Below are positions 21,700 to 33,832 of a stretch of DNA of 64,000 nt, in pieces. The stretch is from positions 1 through 64,000 of the forward strand of contig MCGT01000004.1 of assembly GCA_002104935.1 (NCBI GenBank), given 5' to 3'. The notes under the pieces were generated by a model. It searched no databases. It had not been told where the DNA came from and saw only the letters and a list, made by a program, of their open reading frames with translations. Origin of the DNA: Hesseltinella vesiculosa (Eukaryota > Mucoromycota > Mucoromycetes > Mucorales > Cunninghamellaceae). Position 1 is the first letter of the stretch, and each line of letters begins with the position of its first letter. The translations under genes and the position numbers were made by a program.

Positions 21700-23055
21700 A
21701 TGCGCGCTGTCTTAGTCCAACAACCTGGTAAATAGCTATACTGCATTACAAATGACATTGGCTAATGTGCCATTTTTCAGGTGATGCATCCCAATTGTAC
21801 ATTGGTGAAACCGCCACGCCTGAACCCAAAGAATTAGAAGTTCTCGTCAAGGTAAAAAAAAAAAAAAAAAAAAAACCTGGAGGACGATCAAAAGGAAGCA
21901 TGGCTCATCTCTGGTGATGTAGATCCATAGTTTTTGTTTAAATCGCATGGACATTGTACAACGACGTGGGTTCTATCCTCCCCCTCCTGGTGCCAGTAGC
22001 ATCCTTGGCGTCGAAATGTCGGGCACGGTTGAAAAAGTCGGAAGCAGCGGTAAGAGGGCGTGTGATGACAAATTCACCTATTGATGCCCACTCTCTTTTC
22101 GTGCCGCTTGGCCCATAAGTGACCAAGTTCAAGCAAGGCGACAGTATTTTTGGCTTGATGGGCGGCGGTGCCTATGCCGAGGTAAGCAAACATAACAGCA
22201 GGTGGGACACATCTGACAGCCGTTTTCAGTATGCCGTCATCCATCAAGATTTGGCCATGCATAAACCCGACGAGCTTTCGTTTGAACAAGCAGCCGCCAT
22301 TCCCGAAACCTGGTTCACCGCTTACCAAGCCCTCTTCTCTGTCGCCCATTTCACACAAGGCGAGAGCGTCCTGATCCATGCCGGCGCCTCTGGCGTTGGC
22401 GTTGCCGCCATCCAGCTTGCCAAGCAAAACGGAGCGTAAGTCCTCGCCTCTGCCCCCGTGTCAAAGCTTCGCTTTCTAATGTCCTCCTTAGCAAGCACAT
22501 CTTTGCCACCGTCAGCTCTGACGAAAAGGTCAAGTTCTGCGAATCGGTCGGCGCCACTCGCGCCATCAACTACAAGACCCAAGACTGGGCTCAGGTCGTT
22601 GCCGACGTCACCCGTGGAGCTGGTGTTAATGTCATCATCGATCCTGTCGGCAAGGACTATTTTGTCAAGGACCTCAACAACATGGCTGTCGATGCCCGCT
22701 TAGTCATCCTGGCCTTTATGAGTGGCGCCACCGTCGAAAAAGTGCCTTTGGACGTCATCCTGCGCAAACGTTTGCAGGTAAAAAAAAAAAAAAAACGATC
22801 GATCAGCGTCCCGCCTCATCCTTCTCCTCCTCTCCCTTCTAGATCCTGGGCTCCACCTTGCGTAGCCGTCCTTTGAATTATCAAATCGAACTGTGCAAGG
22901 CTGTCTATGAGAACGTCATCCAACACGGCTTCGCCCAGGGCACCTACAAGGTCTTCATTGACAAAGAATTCGACTGGAACGACATCTCGGCCGCTCATCT
23001 CTTTTTGGAAAGCAACCAATCCATGGGCAAAATCGTCGTTCATGTCACCCAATAA
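21700..23055 (+). CDS. NADPH:quinone oxidoreductase (PIG3/zeta-crystallin type)
   Basis: Medium-chain dehydrogenase/reductase that reduces quinones with NADPH. The start [19 protein letters not shown] is typical of the group. The spliced protein continues [52 protein letters not shown], then [13 protein letters not shown], the nucleotide-binding loop [17 protein letters not shown], and DPVGKDYF. It ends [19 protein letters not shown], the family's closing motif. Structural zinc Cys residues of alcohol dehydrogenases are absent, as expected for this class. Six short introns; two carry long A-runs just after the GTA donor (about 21853-21875 and 22779-22795). A cytosolic location is inferred from the lack of a presequence. 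Confidence 0.93.
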
Positions 23056-23185
23056 ACCTCTCCGCTCCTTTTTTTTTTGATTTTTTTTTTTTATTTTCAA
23101 CAGCATAAAATAGTAACGCATGGTTCATCCGCTTATTTTTCCTATCAACACAGCGTTGCGTCAGTGCTCTGGCCGTTCTTTCCCA

Positions 23186-23965
23186 TCACTCCTCTTCACT
23201 TACGGGAATTTCAACTTCACCAGCATCAATGCTCTTGCAAAGGTCATAGGGCGATTGACCATCGACAGTGCAGCCGACAGAGTGGGCAGTACCCAAGATT
23301 TCCTTGACAGTGCCCGACAATTCGCGAGCATACGACTTGTAGCGCATGGTGCGAGCAATTTCAATCACGTCGTCCAAGGTAATGTTGCCGCTGTGCTTGA
23401 TGTTCTTTTCCTTCTTGCGGTCACGTGGGGGTTCCTTCAAGGCGCGGATCACCAACGACGAGGCCGAGGGCACAACCGACACTTGGGCTTGACGGTTTTG
23501 AATGGTCAATTGCACGGTCACGCGCAGACCCTTCCATTCCTTGGTGCCCTTGGCAATGTCTTCACCCACCTTCTTGGGAGACAACCCGAGTGGGCCAATC
23601 TTGGGAGCTGAGATTGAATTTGAGAGAGGAAGAAGAAAAGAAAAAGAAGTTAGACAAGATGAGCAACGGCGGCAAGAGGGTGTCGGAGTTGGAATTTGGG
23701 AAGATGAGAGGAAAAGAGGTGCAGCGGTGGCAATGAAGTGGGCTGATCAAGGATGATGGGGCTCACTGATCTCGCAGAGGGGCTGGGGGAGTAATTACCG
23801 AGGGCACTGGAGGCACCAACTTCACCACCTGGAGATTGGCGGAGCGAAAGAAAAGAGGATGTTAGGTCACATGCATGTCGATTCGTAGAGGGGATGGGTC
23901 GAGTGATTACCGGTGGCACGGAGGTAGATGATCTTCACTTCGTTAGGGTCGAGCTTGGGAGGCAT
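23186..23965 (-). CDS. RPL12: 60S ribosomal protein uL11 (Rpl12)
   Basis: Component of the GTPase-associated centre of the large ribosomal subunit. Exons begin [19 protein letters not shown], continue [10 protein letters not shown] and [22 protein letters not shown], and end in [20 protein letters not shown] then a Glu-rich tail. Length and motifs match eukaryotic uL11 (about 165 aa). The three coding exons are separated by GT-AG introns, the second about 190 nt long. It lies tail-to-tail with the quinone oxidoreductase. Confidence 0.95.
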
Positions 23966-24845
23966 CTGATAAATGGAGATGGAGGGTGAGCACAGGCGGC
24001 GGATGGATGGAAGGATGGATGGATCAAAGCTTACGGTTTACTTGAAGGATAAAAAAAAAGAGGAAGAAGAAGAGGAGGCGGAGGAGGCACTGGGTAGTTT
24101 TTTTTGTGGTGGAAACATGCGGCGATTCTATTGGCTGGCGGAAGTCGATGTTTGGCGTTTCCTACGCTTTTTTTTTTTTTTTTGCTTGTAGTGATGATAA
24201 TGGGAGGGGAAGTAGGCTAATGATTTGGAAGCTCGGTCAGCTCCCTGACAAGACGAAGAGAGTGAAGAAAAATCAAGGCAGAATTGGACGCCGTCTGGAC
24301 ATGGCTGGCCAGGTCCTAGCATGGCCAGTGGCTGATGCGCAGGCTTGGGCAGACTCCCAAAGTCTTGATGCAGTACAGTAAAGCTTGCGGCGATTGTCCA
24401 TGGCTATGGGCGAGGATGTGGGCTAAAAGTTAGGCAGGGTAGGCTGGCTCGTGTGGGCTAGCCAATCAGGTCACTCAGGAGGAGCTGAAGGCTGTTGGTG
24501 CCAAGTAAAATGAAAAAATGCAGGGCACTTTTTACACGGCCGTGCTCAATCTGCACGCACTGGTTTTGTAGCCAATGCTAGTAGCTTCAGGGGGAGCCCA
24601 ATGGAATGTCTAGCCAGGGAAAATGGTACAAAGATTTCCCTGGGCTCATCCAGTTATCGATAAAGGGGGGACCGAGGGCTAAAAAACAGCGACAATGGCG
24701 CGGTGGATCCAATAGGCACAAGTGCTTTCCAGGAACTTGCACCATAAAAGTTAAAGTGTCTTTGGGAGGTCGTTGATATGAATCAAAAGAGATCGGAATC
24801 AGCTGAGAGATCTTTCATTTTTGTTTTTATTAGTGAGCCGGGAAT
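23966..24845. other. Upstream region of RPL12
   Basis: About 880 bp between the uL11 start codon and the stop codon of the zinc-finger gene, both on the minus strand. It has GA-rich and T-rich blocks near 24050-24185. No gene is supported. The stretch should hold the uL11 promoter. Confidence 0.4.
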
Positions 24846-26198
24846 TTAGGAAGGGGAGAATTTGACGGATGTGGTCGTATGCTTCTTTGGCTTGTACATC
24901 TTTTCGATGAGCTGAGCCGTCACCGCGATTTTATTGGCCATATGGACCGACTCTATGTCCAAAAAGATACTGCAAGTCAGATCGCTGGACCAAGGCATAT
25001 CAAAGTGATCCAGGGTGCCAGCAGGTGCTGGGGTGTCGATCCGAATGCTTGAGGTGGCGAGGGCGTTCAGGGTGTTTGTTCGAATCATCAACTTGCTCCT
25101 TTCAAGACCAGGATGGACAGTTAGCCATACATTGGGGTATTTGGTGCGGGCTGGGGGAACAGAGCTTGGCGAAGGAGCACCATTCATCGATGAAGTTTGA
25201 CCACATCCATCTATCTCGACATAGTTCACGAGCACGGCATGACTGGTCTTGTTGCTCATAATGATCGATCCGGTAAGCAATTGGGCACACGCAAATCGGA
25301 GCTGAGGAAGAAAAAGCCATGAATCGTTGAGCATTCGGCTGGCTTCGGGGACTTGGTCAAGTTCCACAAACTGTCGAATGGACAGAAGTTGCCGGTACGG
25401 TCCACTGTGCAGCACCGAGAGGAGGCGATCAGTCGTGTCTTCGGTGGCAGGCTCATCGGGGCCGTCGCTGGTGGTCCGTTTTCGTTTTTGGCTTGGTGGG
25501 ACGCGGGCCATTCGAATGGCTGGAAGTGCATCATCAGAGAACAACCCTTCAAGAGTGTCGCTATGAAGCAAGGCCACCTCTTCAACATTGTTTGCGTTGA
25601 GAATGGAAATCGGTTGCATTTTCATTGAATCCATCATCCAAAGGGCATTTGCCTGCTCGAGTTCTGAATTGCTGGTTAGTTTACAGGCAGCTAGGACAGC
25701 TTCGTGGTAAGAACGCGTGGGATGCTCAGGCGTGGCCGGCGAGGGTAGGGCGGGAGACGCTTGGACAGCCGTGCTTGTACTGCCCATGACTTCGTCACTG
25801 CTGCATTCAACTGAATATTTTTTAGCTCCATGCCACCGAAAAAATTCATCAAGGCACAAACGCCGGGCTTACCTAAAGTTGCGGTAGAATCACTGCTGCC
25901 ACCAGAATGGGAGACAGGCAAACGATCAGCAAATGCCGTACGAAGATGTGTACTTCAAACAGGACATGCAAAGAGATTGGAGTGTCCATTGCGTTTCAAA
26001 GTTGCAAATTTGGATTTGCCTGCAAACGATGGAAAAGAATGCAAGACTTTAGTTCACAAAGGAGTTGCTTAATATGTACTCACCCTTTGGATCAGCGTAC
26101 ATGACTGTGACAGAGAGTTCATGATGATTCATACCATGGTTCTGTGTTCTGATGGCAAGTCGAAACGCAATGCCACACTTATCACAGTGTAGATCCAT
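24846..26198 (-). CDS. C2H2 zinc-finger protein with in-frame TGA
   Basis: Unknown function, probably DNA binding. Exon 1 from ATG 26198 gives a classical C2H2 finger, HCDKCGIAFRLAIRTQNHGMN (C-x2-C-x12-H-x3-H). Exon 2 reads KSKFATLKRNGHSNLFACPV, then an in-frame TGA, then STHLRTAFADRLPVSH in the same frame to a good donor TTTAG|GTAAGC. Exon 3 is open for about 310 codons and contains a basic SQKRKRTTSDGP segment. The TGA sits where a second CxxC pair would have its second Cys; the broken paralogue at 34848 has TGT there. Either the gene is newly inactivated, the base is a sequence error, or translation starts downstream. A small alternative intron skipping the TGA would need weak sites. The long open exon 3 argues for recent function. 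Confidence 0.65.
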
Positions 26199-26863
26199 GG
26201 CTCAGCCAAAAAAAAAAAAGATTGTAAGAGGAAAAGCGAAAAAAAAAAATAACATGCCTTTTTTGTTCCTGAACTGCCTGCCATTCAAACACAAAAAACG
26301 AAATGAATTATCACAAGTCATGTCCTGGTGTGAGCATTGGTCAAATTGAAAAAAAAATGCCAACTAAAACACGCGTGACATATTTGTGTACCACGTCTGC
26401 GCCCAAGACTGGATCTCATAGAATCCAATGGTGAAAACGAGCCATCATGTAAAAAAAAGATTGCTAGTGTTGCACAACGTTTGCTTGGATGCGATGGATA
26501 AATCAAATGATGATGCTCGATCATCCAAAGGAAAGTCTATTCCGATTGCCTCGCCAAACGCCATAGCCAATTTTCTATACAGTCTCGCCCATGATTTTTA
26601 TGAAAAAAACTTTATTGGGGGTGGGGGGTGCATTCATTTACAGAAAAAACAAGAGGCAAAGGGCAACATTGGACAATTATAAAAAAAAAAGTTGTCAGGA
26701 CGAGGTTGCTGCTATGAGGTAAATCAAGGAATCATGAGAGGAGGCAGAGGGCAGAAAGGGGAAAGCGGATGAAAAAAAAATATGGAAAAATCAAACAATG
26801 ATGAATGGAGGGATGCGAGCAATGTAAAAAAAAAGGGAAGAAAAAAACAAAAAAAAGAGAGGT
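26199..26863. other. Upstream region of the zinc-finger gene
   Basis: About 665 bp between two minus-strand genes with many short A-runs. A plus-strand ORF at 26428-26682 has no recognisable motif, so no gene is called. Confidence 0.4.
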
Positions 26864-28497
26864 CTAGTCCTTGTTCTTCTTCTTCTTATCCTTCTTTTCC
26901 TTCTTGTCCTTTTTCTCCTTCTTGTCCTTCTTTTCCTTCTTGTCCTTCTTTTCCTTCTTGGCGGCAGGTTCTTCGAGAGAATCTTCATCGGCAGGGGCGG
27001 CACGCTTCTTGGTGGGCACTTGGTCGACTTGGACGGGCTCATCGTTGGCCAAGTCATCCATGACACGTTGCATGACGTCGGCGTTCTTTTCGGTCTTCTT
27101 ACCAGAGTTGAAGAATTCGATGCGTTCGTCGACTTGAGCACGCATGGCAGCACCGAATTTGTCGGTGGGGGTTTCGGTGAAACAATCGATACGGGAGGCA
27201 ATGGTACATTTGTTGGCAAGGTAGCGGGAGACGCGACCCTTGTACTTGTTGCCGGCACGGCCGATGAAGGAGGAGTTGTAGATCAAACCATACTTGGGGG
27301 TGTTGCCTTTGGTCTTCAGAGCACGGAAGAGGGCCTTTTCAGCACCCAAGATTTGCAGGGTGGAAGCGGGGTATTTGGACAAGTTGGTCAAAGAGCCGGC
27401 TTGGGAGATCAAACGGGCACCGACCATTTCACCAATCAGGGCGGCCAAGTTGGGGGCAACGTGGTTCATCTTGGAGACCAAATAGCCGTGCAATTGCTTG
27501 CGGTAGTCGGCCAAGCTGATGACTCGGTCGGCAAAGTTTTGGATGTTGATCATATCGACGGGTGAGATGTCGGTACCCATGGAGGCACGGGCAGCATCCA
27601 AGATGTGTTGGGCAGTGGTTTCGTCGCCGTCCAACACGTCGGCCATGGCTTCGAGTTGGTCTTCGCTCAATTCGCCCTTGTTCTTGATCACCTTGACCAG
27701 CTTGGCGTACTTGTAGTTGTCATTGACAATCTTGACCAATTCGGGGAAATGCCACGAATACCATTCGCTGTTGGAAAAAAAAAGAGGTGAGACGGAGGCT
27801 CGACAGAGTGGGAGGGGATGTTTACCGAACACGCATGGCAAAGGTGTTGACGTCCTTGTCCATTTGATCCAAAAGGGCAATGGCCTGGATGATCATGTTG
27901 TCGGAACGGTTGACGTTGAACTTGACCTTGGCGCGAGAGTAGCTGTGACCCAGACCGAGTTGAGCCTTTTCGATGTCACCCGACTTCAATTGGCTCAAGA
28001 GCTTGTCAGCCCAAAGACGGATACCACGGATCATTTCTTGGGCAACTTCGTCCGTAGCGCAGTCGACACCCAGTTCGCTCTTGATGGCACCGGCCAAGTT
28101 ACGTTCGGCCACGCCCAATTGTACCTTGCTCTTCTTGCTGGGCAAGTTCATTTCCAAAAAGGCTTTAAGCGAGGGGTGCACAATACCTAGCCATTAAAAA
28201 AAAATGAGTGGCGCTGTGGATGAGGCTTGTTGCTTACCTTCAGAAACGTCATTGGCATTTTCCAAAGCATCGGCGGCGCTCTTGAAAGGAGCAAATGACT
28301 TGAGCTTGATCATTTGGGTAAACTTTCCAAGATCTAAAACGTTTTGTTGCACTTGTTCCAGTTTGGCGCCAATCTCTTCGGATTGCAATCGTTCAAACAA
28401 GGCGTACCCTGAAGCTGTTTCGAATAAGACGTAGTTCACCTACCATTGGATAACATTAGCCACCTTGATTGCTTTATTTTTTTTGTTGATTTACCAT
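26864..28497 (-). CDS. NOP56: Nucleolar protein Nop56 (box C/D snoRNP core)
   Basis: Core protein of box C/D snoRNPs that guide rRNA 2'-O-methylation in the nucleolus. The order [77 protein letters not shown] and the NOP domain ([37 protein letters not shown]) is diagnostic. [19 protein letters not shown] separates Nop56 from Nop58. The tail is a Lys/Glu/Asp repeat ([13 protein letters not shown]) typical of the family. The first coding exon is only ATG (28495-28497), followed at once by GTAAAT; the next exon resumes at GTG AAC TAC after GGTAG. Three further short introns or junctions follow. PRP31 in this window carries the same NOP fold. Confidence 0.95.
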
Positions 28498-29251
28498 TTC
28501 TTTGAAACTTGAAGAAGGAAGGAAAAAAAAAAATCAGGAAGAGGGAAAGTTTTTTCTGGCGGAGGTGGCTTGTCTTTTTTTTTTTCCTGCTGGAGCCCAA
28601 ACCGCGGCGTTTCAAAAATGGAGATGTTCATTGTGTCACCTCTTGCAAGCGAATGCCATCAATGCAAAAATGGCATCGTTGGCAAAAGACTATTTCGCTG
28701 GTAAAGAGCCACAGGACGTATTCACCGAGAAAGTGAAATACAATGCCTTGTAAGAACGCACCATTGAATGGGGAGGATCGGTCCACATTCTTGGAAAAGG
28801 AGTACTATGGCACCACTGTCATAGACTGGTGACACCCATTTGGGATCCTCTTGTCACGCGTAGACGCCTCTCATTAGATTCTCATTGACACTTCAAATGA
28901 GTTTCCATGGCAACCAAGCGATTGGTTGTACAAGCTGAAGTCTTAGACACAGCAGGAATAGCAGGTCACATGACAACGTCCTACAGAATGGACTTTGCCA
29001 ATAGCAAACGAGTGCTTCTGGAGCCAGTTGGTTTTTACTGTTTTCAAGAGGTGGCCATGGAGCTATGCTTCAGAGTTTTGTCTCCTTTTTTATTAAAGTG
29101 GTTGGTAGCCTTGCAACCCCCCTTTTTTTTAAAACCGCCTCTTTCGTGGATTGTTTTTTTCCCTCCAAACCCTTTTTTCCTTTTTTCTCTCTTTTTTCTT
29201 TTTATTTTTACTTGCTCTGTTCATACATTTTGTCAGTTGACCCGTGTCCAT
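28498..29251. other. Divergent promoter region NOP56 / PBP1
   Basis: About 750 bp between two divergent start codons. A short plus-strand frame ending in KEPQDVFTEKVKYNAL at about 28660-28750 looks mildly protein-like but has no clear start or partner exon. A T-rich block precedes the PBP1 ATG. Confidence 0.35.
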
Positions 29252-32007
29252 CATGTCTTTTGCCAATGCCAAACCCCAAGGGAAAAGACAAGAGCCTGGT
29301 CATTTGAAGCAAAATCAAGGGTAAGCAAGCATAATAATCATCCAGTCTGTGCTCGATGCTTTGGCGGATGTAAAAAAAAGCTCATCTCCTGCTCACAATG
29401 CTTCTTGTTATTGATTGATGATAGTCGTGGAGGCAAAAAATGGAATACAAACAACCATACGATGAACGGAGGCCGTGCTCATTATGGGTCATCTCCTCAA
29501 TCATCACCAGCATCTCAACATCAACGCTTGGAAGACCAAGAAACATTTGCGCATATGCACGATCGCATGTTATTTTTGCTTGGTAATCTTTCGGTAAGTG
29601 ACATTGTCTGTCTCAGCAAGATGGCTCATTTTTTTTTTGTCGTCAGGGAAGCAAAGTGGAAGTCAAAGTGAAAAATGGAACGGTGTTTGAAGGGATTTTG
29701 CAAGGGGCTACAACCGATGGTGATTTGGGTGTATCATTGATCATGGCTAGGAAACTGTATGACCCTACCGAGACTACCGATGTGGCCAAAACAAACGTCC
29801 ACCCTCTCCTGCCCTCCTTGCTGATTCTTTCCAAAGACCTGGTGGAAATCAACGCCACTAACGTGGACCTGACAGCCGGTGAACAAGTGCGTGCCGAAAA
29901 GGATTGTAAGCTTCATTTTTTTTTCTTCCTTTATCACCACTCATCGCTTCCTTAGCCTTTAAAACCGATGCCGATATCAGCAACCGTGACTACAAGGAAC
30001 GCGAATTACACAAATGGAACCCTGACGTGGGAGATGGCGAAGTGCTGGAAGCGCTGGAAGATATCACGGAAAACCATTCGGGCTCATGGGATCAATTTGC
30101 CGCCAACGAAAAGTTGTTTGGACTCAAGACCGATTTTGATGAAGAAATCTACACCACCCGCCTGGACCGCAGTGCGCCTGATTTCAAGGACCGTGAAAAA
30201 TGGGCCATTGAAAAAGCAAATGAAATCCAAAAGGTAATCGCCACAACCACACACTTCGTGGCTCATTCCCTTTCTAGTCCACTACCAATAATCCTCATCT
30301 GCTGGAAGAACGCAACATGGCAGTGCCCAATGACAGTGGCATGGATGAAGAAGATCGTTACGGTGCTGTCATCCGCGACCCCAATGTGTATGTGCCTCCT
30401 GCTATGCGCAAGCAACCTGCCCAGCAAAAGACCTCATTCACCAACCTGCCCCCTGACAGTCCTTTGCACAAACTCACCACCGGTACCTTGAAACCAACCA
30501 GCTCACGACAAGAAACCGGAAAAGCAAAGGCAAGCGCCAACCAGAAAAGATGGAAAGCTCATTCGCTTTTGTGCGGTCGTTTTTTTTTTTTTTTTTTCTA
30601 GAAAGCGGCTGCCGAGAAACAAGCACCCAAACGCATCGAGGCGGAAATTGCAAACACCTTTCGCAAATTTGCTATGTTGGAAAAGGACAAGCTGCAAGCC
30701 AAGCGACAAGCGCTCCACAAAAAAGAACAGAGTGACCGTCTGGCCGATCTGGTCAAATTCCATCAAACCTTTGAGCTGAAAGTACCTGTACCCCCTGACT
30801 TGTTGCCATTGCTCGCCAAGGGAAAAAAATCACCTGCCTCGACCTCTTCGGATGAAAAACCAACCTCCCCAAGCAACAGCCATACCTCGGCCTCTGAAAA
30901 GCCTAAAGATGACAAGAAGCCGCCCGCCAAACCCTCCAATTTCAAATTCAACATCAAAGCTTCCGAATTCAAACCTAATCCTTCTGCTGCCGCCTTTGTC
31001 CCTGTAGGTCCCTTCAAAAATAGAGAGCGCGTCTCATCCTTTTTTCTTCAGGGCGCCAAGCCAACAGGATCCGTCACCAGCGAGGAAAACTCTCGCAATG
31101 TCAAAAAGTTTGCTGCTGGAGAGCATGTGACGATGGATGATGTGTTCAAGGTCTCGTTTGCCAAAGGCAAGCAAAAACAAGCCAGCACGATTGGTAAGCT
31201 TAAGGAAGCATACACTGCAGTGGTGCTGATTCATTTAAAATTAGCCCCTACTTGGCCATTTGGCAACCACCCTTACCGCCATCAATTCAATCATCAATCA
31301 CAGTATGCTGAAGATATCTACACTGGCTACCCTGCCCCTGGCTATGGTTACAATTACCAAATCCGCTATCAAGTATGGCCTCCCCCATGAATCATCACAG
31401 CCTCCATTCACTTTTATTTATTTATTTCTTTAGTACGTGCCTGGCATGGCTCATATGCCTGTTCCCCAACAAGGCGTGCCATACATGAATCCTCAGGTAA
31501 ACAAGGGCAAAAGAAATGTATATTTGATCGTTTTTTTCTCTCTCCAGTTTGTTCCACCAATGCCTGGAGCACCCATTCCTCCCGGAGCACCCCCCAATGT
31601 AGCTTATAGCCCTCAGATGGCCAATGGCTCACCTCGTAAGGACCACCCAGAAAAAGTACAGCACCAACTGACCATGCTTTTTTCAGACGGTTCTCCATTC
31701 CCTCCAGGCTATTCCTCACCCCAACGCTCCCACATGCCGCCACCCAACGGCGCGCCTCCCGTATATCCCTTTCAAGGAACCTCTGTGCCTGTTCGATACA
31801 CGCCCGATATGATGACCCCACCCACCAGCACACCCGTCATGATGCATGAACGACCCATCATGGTGGAGCCCAATAGCCCTTACCCACCTGCCATGCCACC
31901 TACCAATAATGGCTCGCGTAGGTCGCTGACCACTGAACGTAAAGGAACCAACCACTCACCTTTTTCTTCTAGCCCCACCTCAAACGGACTCACCTGCTGA
32001 CTCTTAG
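29252..32007 (+). CDS. PBP1: Ataxin-2 / Pbp1 family RNA-binding protein
   Basis: Cytoplasmic regulator of mRNA polyadenylation, translation and stress granules through poly(A)-binding protein (family knowledge). After a short N-terminus (MSFANAKPQGKRQEP) comes the Lsm domain (HMHDRMLFLLGNLSGSKVEV, NGTVFEGILQGATTDGD), then LsmAD (FKTDADISNRDYKERELHKW, WDQFAANEKLFG, YTTRLDRSAPDF). Further on IKASEFKPNPSAAAFVP is a PAM2-type motif for binding Pab1. The C-terminus is Pro/Met-rich (PPMPGAPIPPGAPP). About ten exons; the last splice gives a short end PPPQTDSPADS to TAG at 32005. Phase between the late Pro-rich exons was checked only at the last junction. Confidence 0.9.
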
Positions 32008-32040
32008 CCCTCCCCACCAAGGATCTCATGAACACTGACA

Positions 32041-32075
<35 letters not shown>

Positions 32076-32278
32076 ATGTCCATCCACTCAACAACTCTCA
32101 GCTTTTTGTTTCTTCAATAGCAACCGCCCTTTTGCAAGACAAGAAAATAAAAATTCTTAAAGTGACATGCTGTGAAACAACTGTACGCCAGGAAAGGAAA
32201 CTTGCGGAGCTCGTTTCGAAACGAGAAGACTTCTTTTGCGGAAAGGCCACCCGTTTCTTTTCCTTTTCATATTCAATC
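32008..32278. other. Intergenic T31 tract and promoter
   Basis: Short gap holding one of the longest T-runs of the window (about 32043-32073) between PBP1 and the UPF0538 gene. Confidence 0.5.
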
Positions 32279-32974
32279 ATGTCTGATACTGAGCTCACGA
32301 ATCACAAACGGCCCTTGACCGATGCTGTCATCACGGTCCGCTGCATCAAATCTTTTGAATACCGCACCTGCAAGAACCTGATTCTTCAGCATGTCAACTT
32401 GGAAACCACCACGGTTGGCGATTTGAAAAAGCTTTGCATCGAAAGCAAGTCTTGTCTCATTAGCTAACAAACCCTTCTCATCGTCCCTGTCCCTCTCCCT
32501 GTTCTCCACCTTTAGAAATCAAGACAACCTCCGGATGGAAGCCTTATTTGAATGTGCAGTTTGGTACGTCATTTGGAAGCCTGCGTTTTGCCATTCTCAT
32601 CCTCATGTTTCACCCTTAGACACCCTGAAACTTTACACGGTTGCCCATGGCCACAAAGTAAGAAAGCGTCAACCTACATGTCGGATGGACGTCGCTGATT
32701 TCTCCATATTCTTTGTCGATATTCTTTCAATGTTATGGTTAGACTATGAACTTGATTATCAATATGGAAGATGAGGACGATCGCCTGATCTACTCGGATG
32801 AATCGGCTATTTTGGCATGGATTGGCGTCGGTAAGGCACCCTATTCTCTATCAATAGCCGAGGTCCATTCTGATGTCTTTCGGCTTGTGTTTTGTAGAAA
32901 ACGAAACCGAGATTTCGTTCTTCAACCGTGAACAATATGAAGTCTACAAGAAGAATCCTGATATGAAATGGTAG
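32279..32974 (+). CDS. UPF0538 / C2orf76-like protein
   Basis: Small conserved eukaryotic protein of unknown function. Five short exons give ITVRCIKSFEYRTCKNLIL, HVNLETTTVGDLKKLCIE, KPYLNVQFDTLKLYTVAHGHK, MNLIINMEDEDDRLIY, ILAWIGVENETEISFF and YEVYKKNPDMKW. The TVR-IKSFE-R start, the LE-DD-RL block, the N/SETEI-FF block and the NP..W end match the C2orf76 (UPF0538) family, which has a ubiquitin-like feel but no tested activity I know of. The gene has four introns within 700 bp. Confidence 0.85.
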
Positions 32975-33251
32975 TGGCTTGTCCTACCTTTTGTAGCTTA
33001 ACCCTTACACGCATTCCAATACTGCTTACAGCGCATATAATAAACCCCACCCATACCAAAACGATGATGAACCTACCTCGGTCTGCTGGAGAACCTCTTG
33101 CATAAGATAGAAAACTCGGCAGTCACTGGAGTGTTGAAAAAAAAAAGTTGCAAAGCCGCCCGCCCTGACATTTTTGCCTAGGCAGTTGCGGTTGTTTTTT
33201 TTTTTTTTTTTTTTCTTCAACCTTTTTTTTTTTTTATCCATTCCATCGACC

Positions 33252-33832
33252 ATGTCTAGCCACACTGTCTATCTCTTCCGCCATATCCAAACACAACAAG
33301 TGCTTGTCAGCACCCGATCTGTCATGAAGGTAAGCCTAGGTCGCTCCTATTTTGTCCTAGGACCAAACTTACGCTTTTTTTTTCTCGGGCTGCTCTTCTT
33401 TAGAACAAGATGCTCTCCACACAATTGCAAACTGCTGGCCGTCCTATCAGCCTTCGTAAAGACTTATGGCGTCCTCTTGTCGCCTTGACCGGCTTCTCTA
33501 CCCCACAATCAGCCCAAGCCGTCAGCGATGCATTGTTACAGCGCTCCAAAGCACGCCTGATCGACATCAAGTCCGAGGCTGAGCATTTACAACGACCAAA
33601 GCGATTAAGAGTGGTGGACGAGAACGATATGGTCGAACGATCGGTTGCCTCCCTACGAGAAGCCCTGGAAGCCGTCAAAAAGCCCTTGGACAGTGAAAAG
33701 CTGCTGGCTTTGTGGGAGCAGCCTCGATTCATGGAAATGACTGGCGAAAAATCATGGCCTGCCTTTGTTGAACATGGCCACTTGGAACTCAAGAACAACC
33801 GCTTTGTCAAGAACAAATCATCCAACGAATGA
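33252..33832 (+). CDS. MHR1: Mhr1 / mL67-like mitochondrial protein
   Basis: Two exons: MSSHTVYLFRHIQTQQVLVS with intron after GTCATGAAG|GTAAGC, then NKMLSTQLQTAGRPISLRKDLWRPLVAL and a helical C-terminus ending NNRFVKNKSSNE. The VYLFRH-xTxQVL start and the R-DLWRPL segment agree with the fungal Mhr1 family: a mitochondrial recombination and transcription factor in yeast that is also ribosomal protein mL67. The likely role is a structural protein of the mitochondrial large subunit. The assignment is by short motifs. Confidence 0.65.

Noticed and set aside
24185..24252. Possible box C/D snoRNA (TGATGA, CTGA, CTTG/CAAG ends) on the plus strand
   Set aside because: Only one C and one D box, an unequal terminal stem and no guide sequence checked; it lies upstream of RPL12, antisense to it, not in an intron.
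26428..26682. Plus-strand ORF between the zinc-finger gene and NOP56
   Set aside because: No recognisable motif and no splice partners; A-rich start region.
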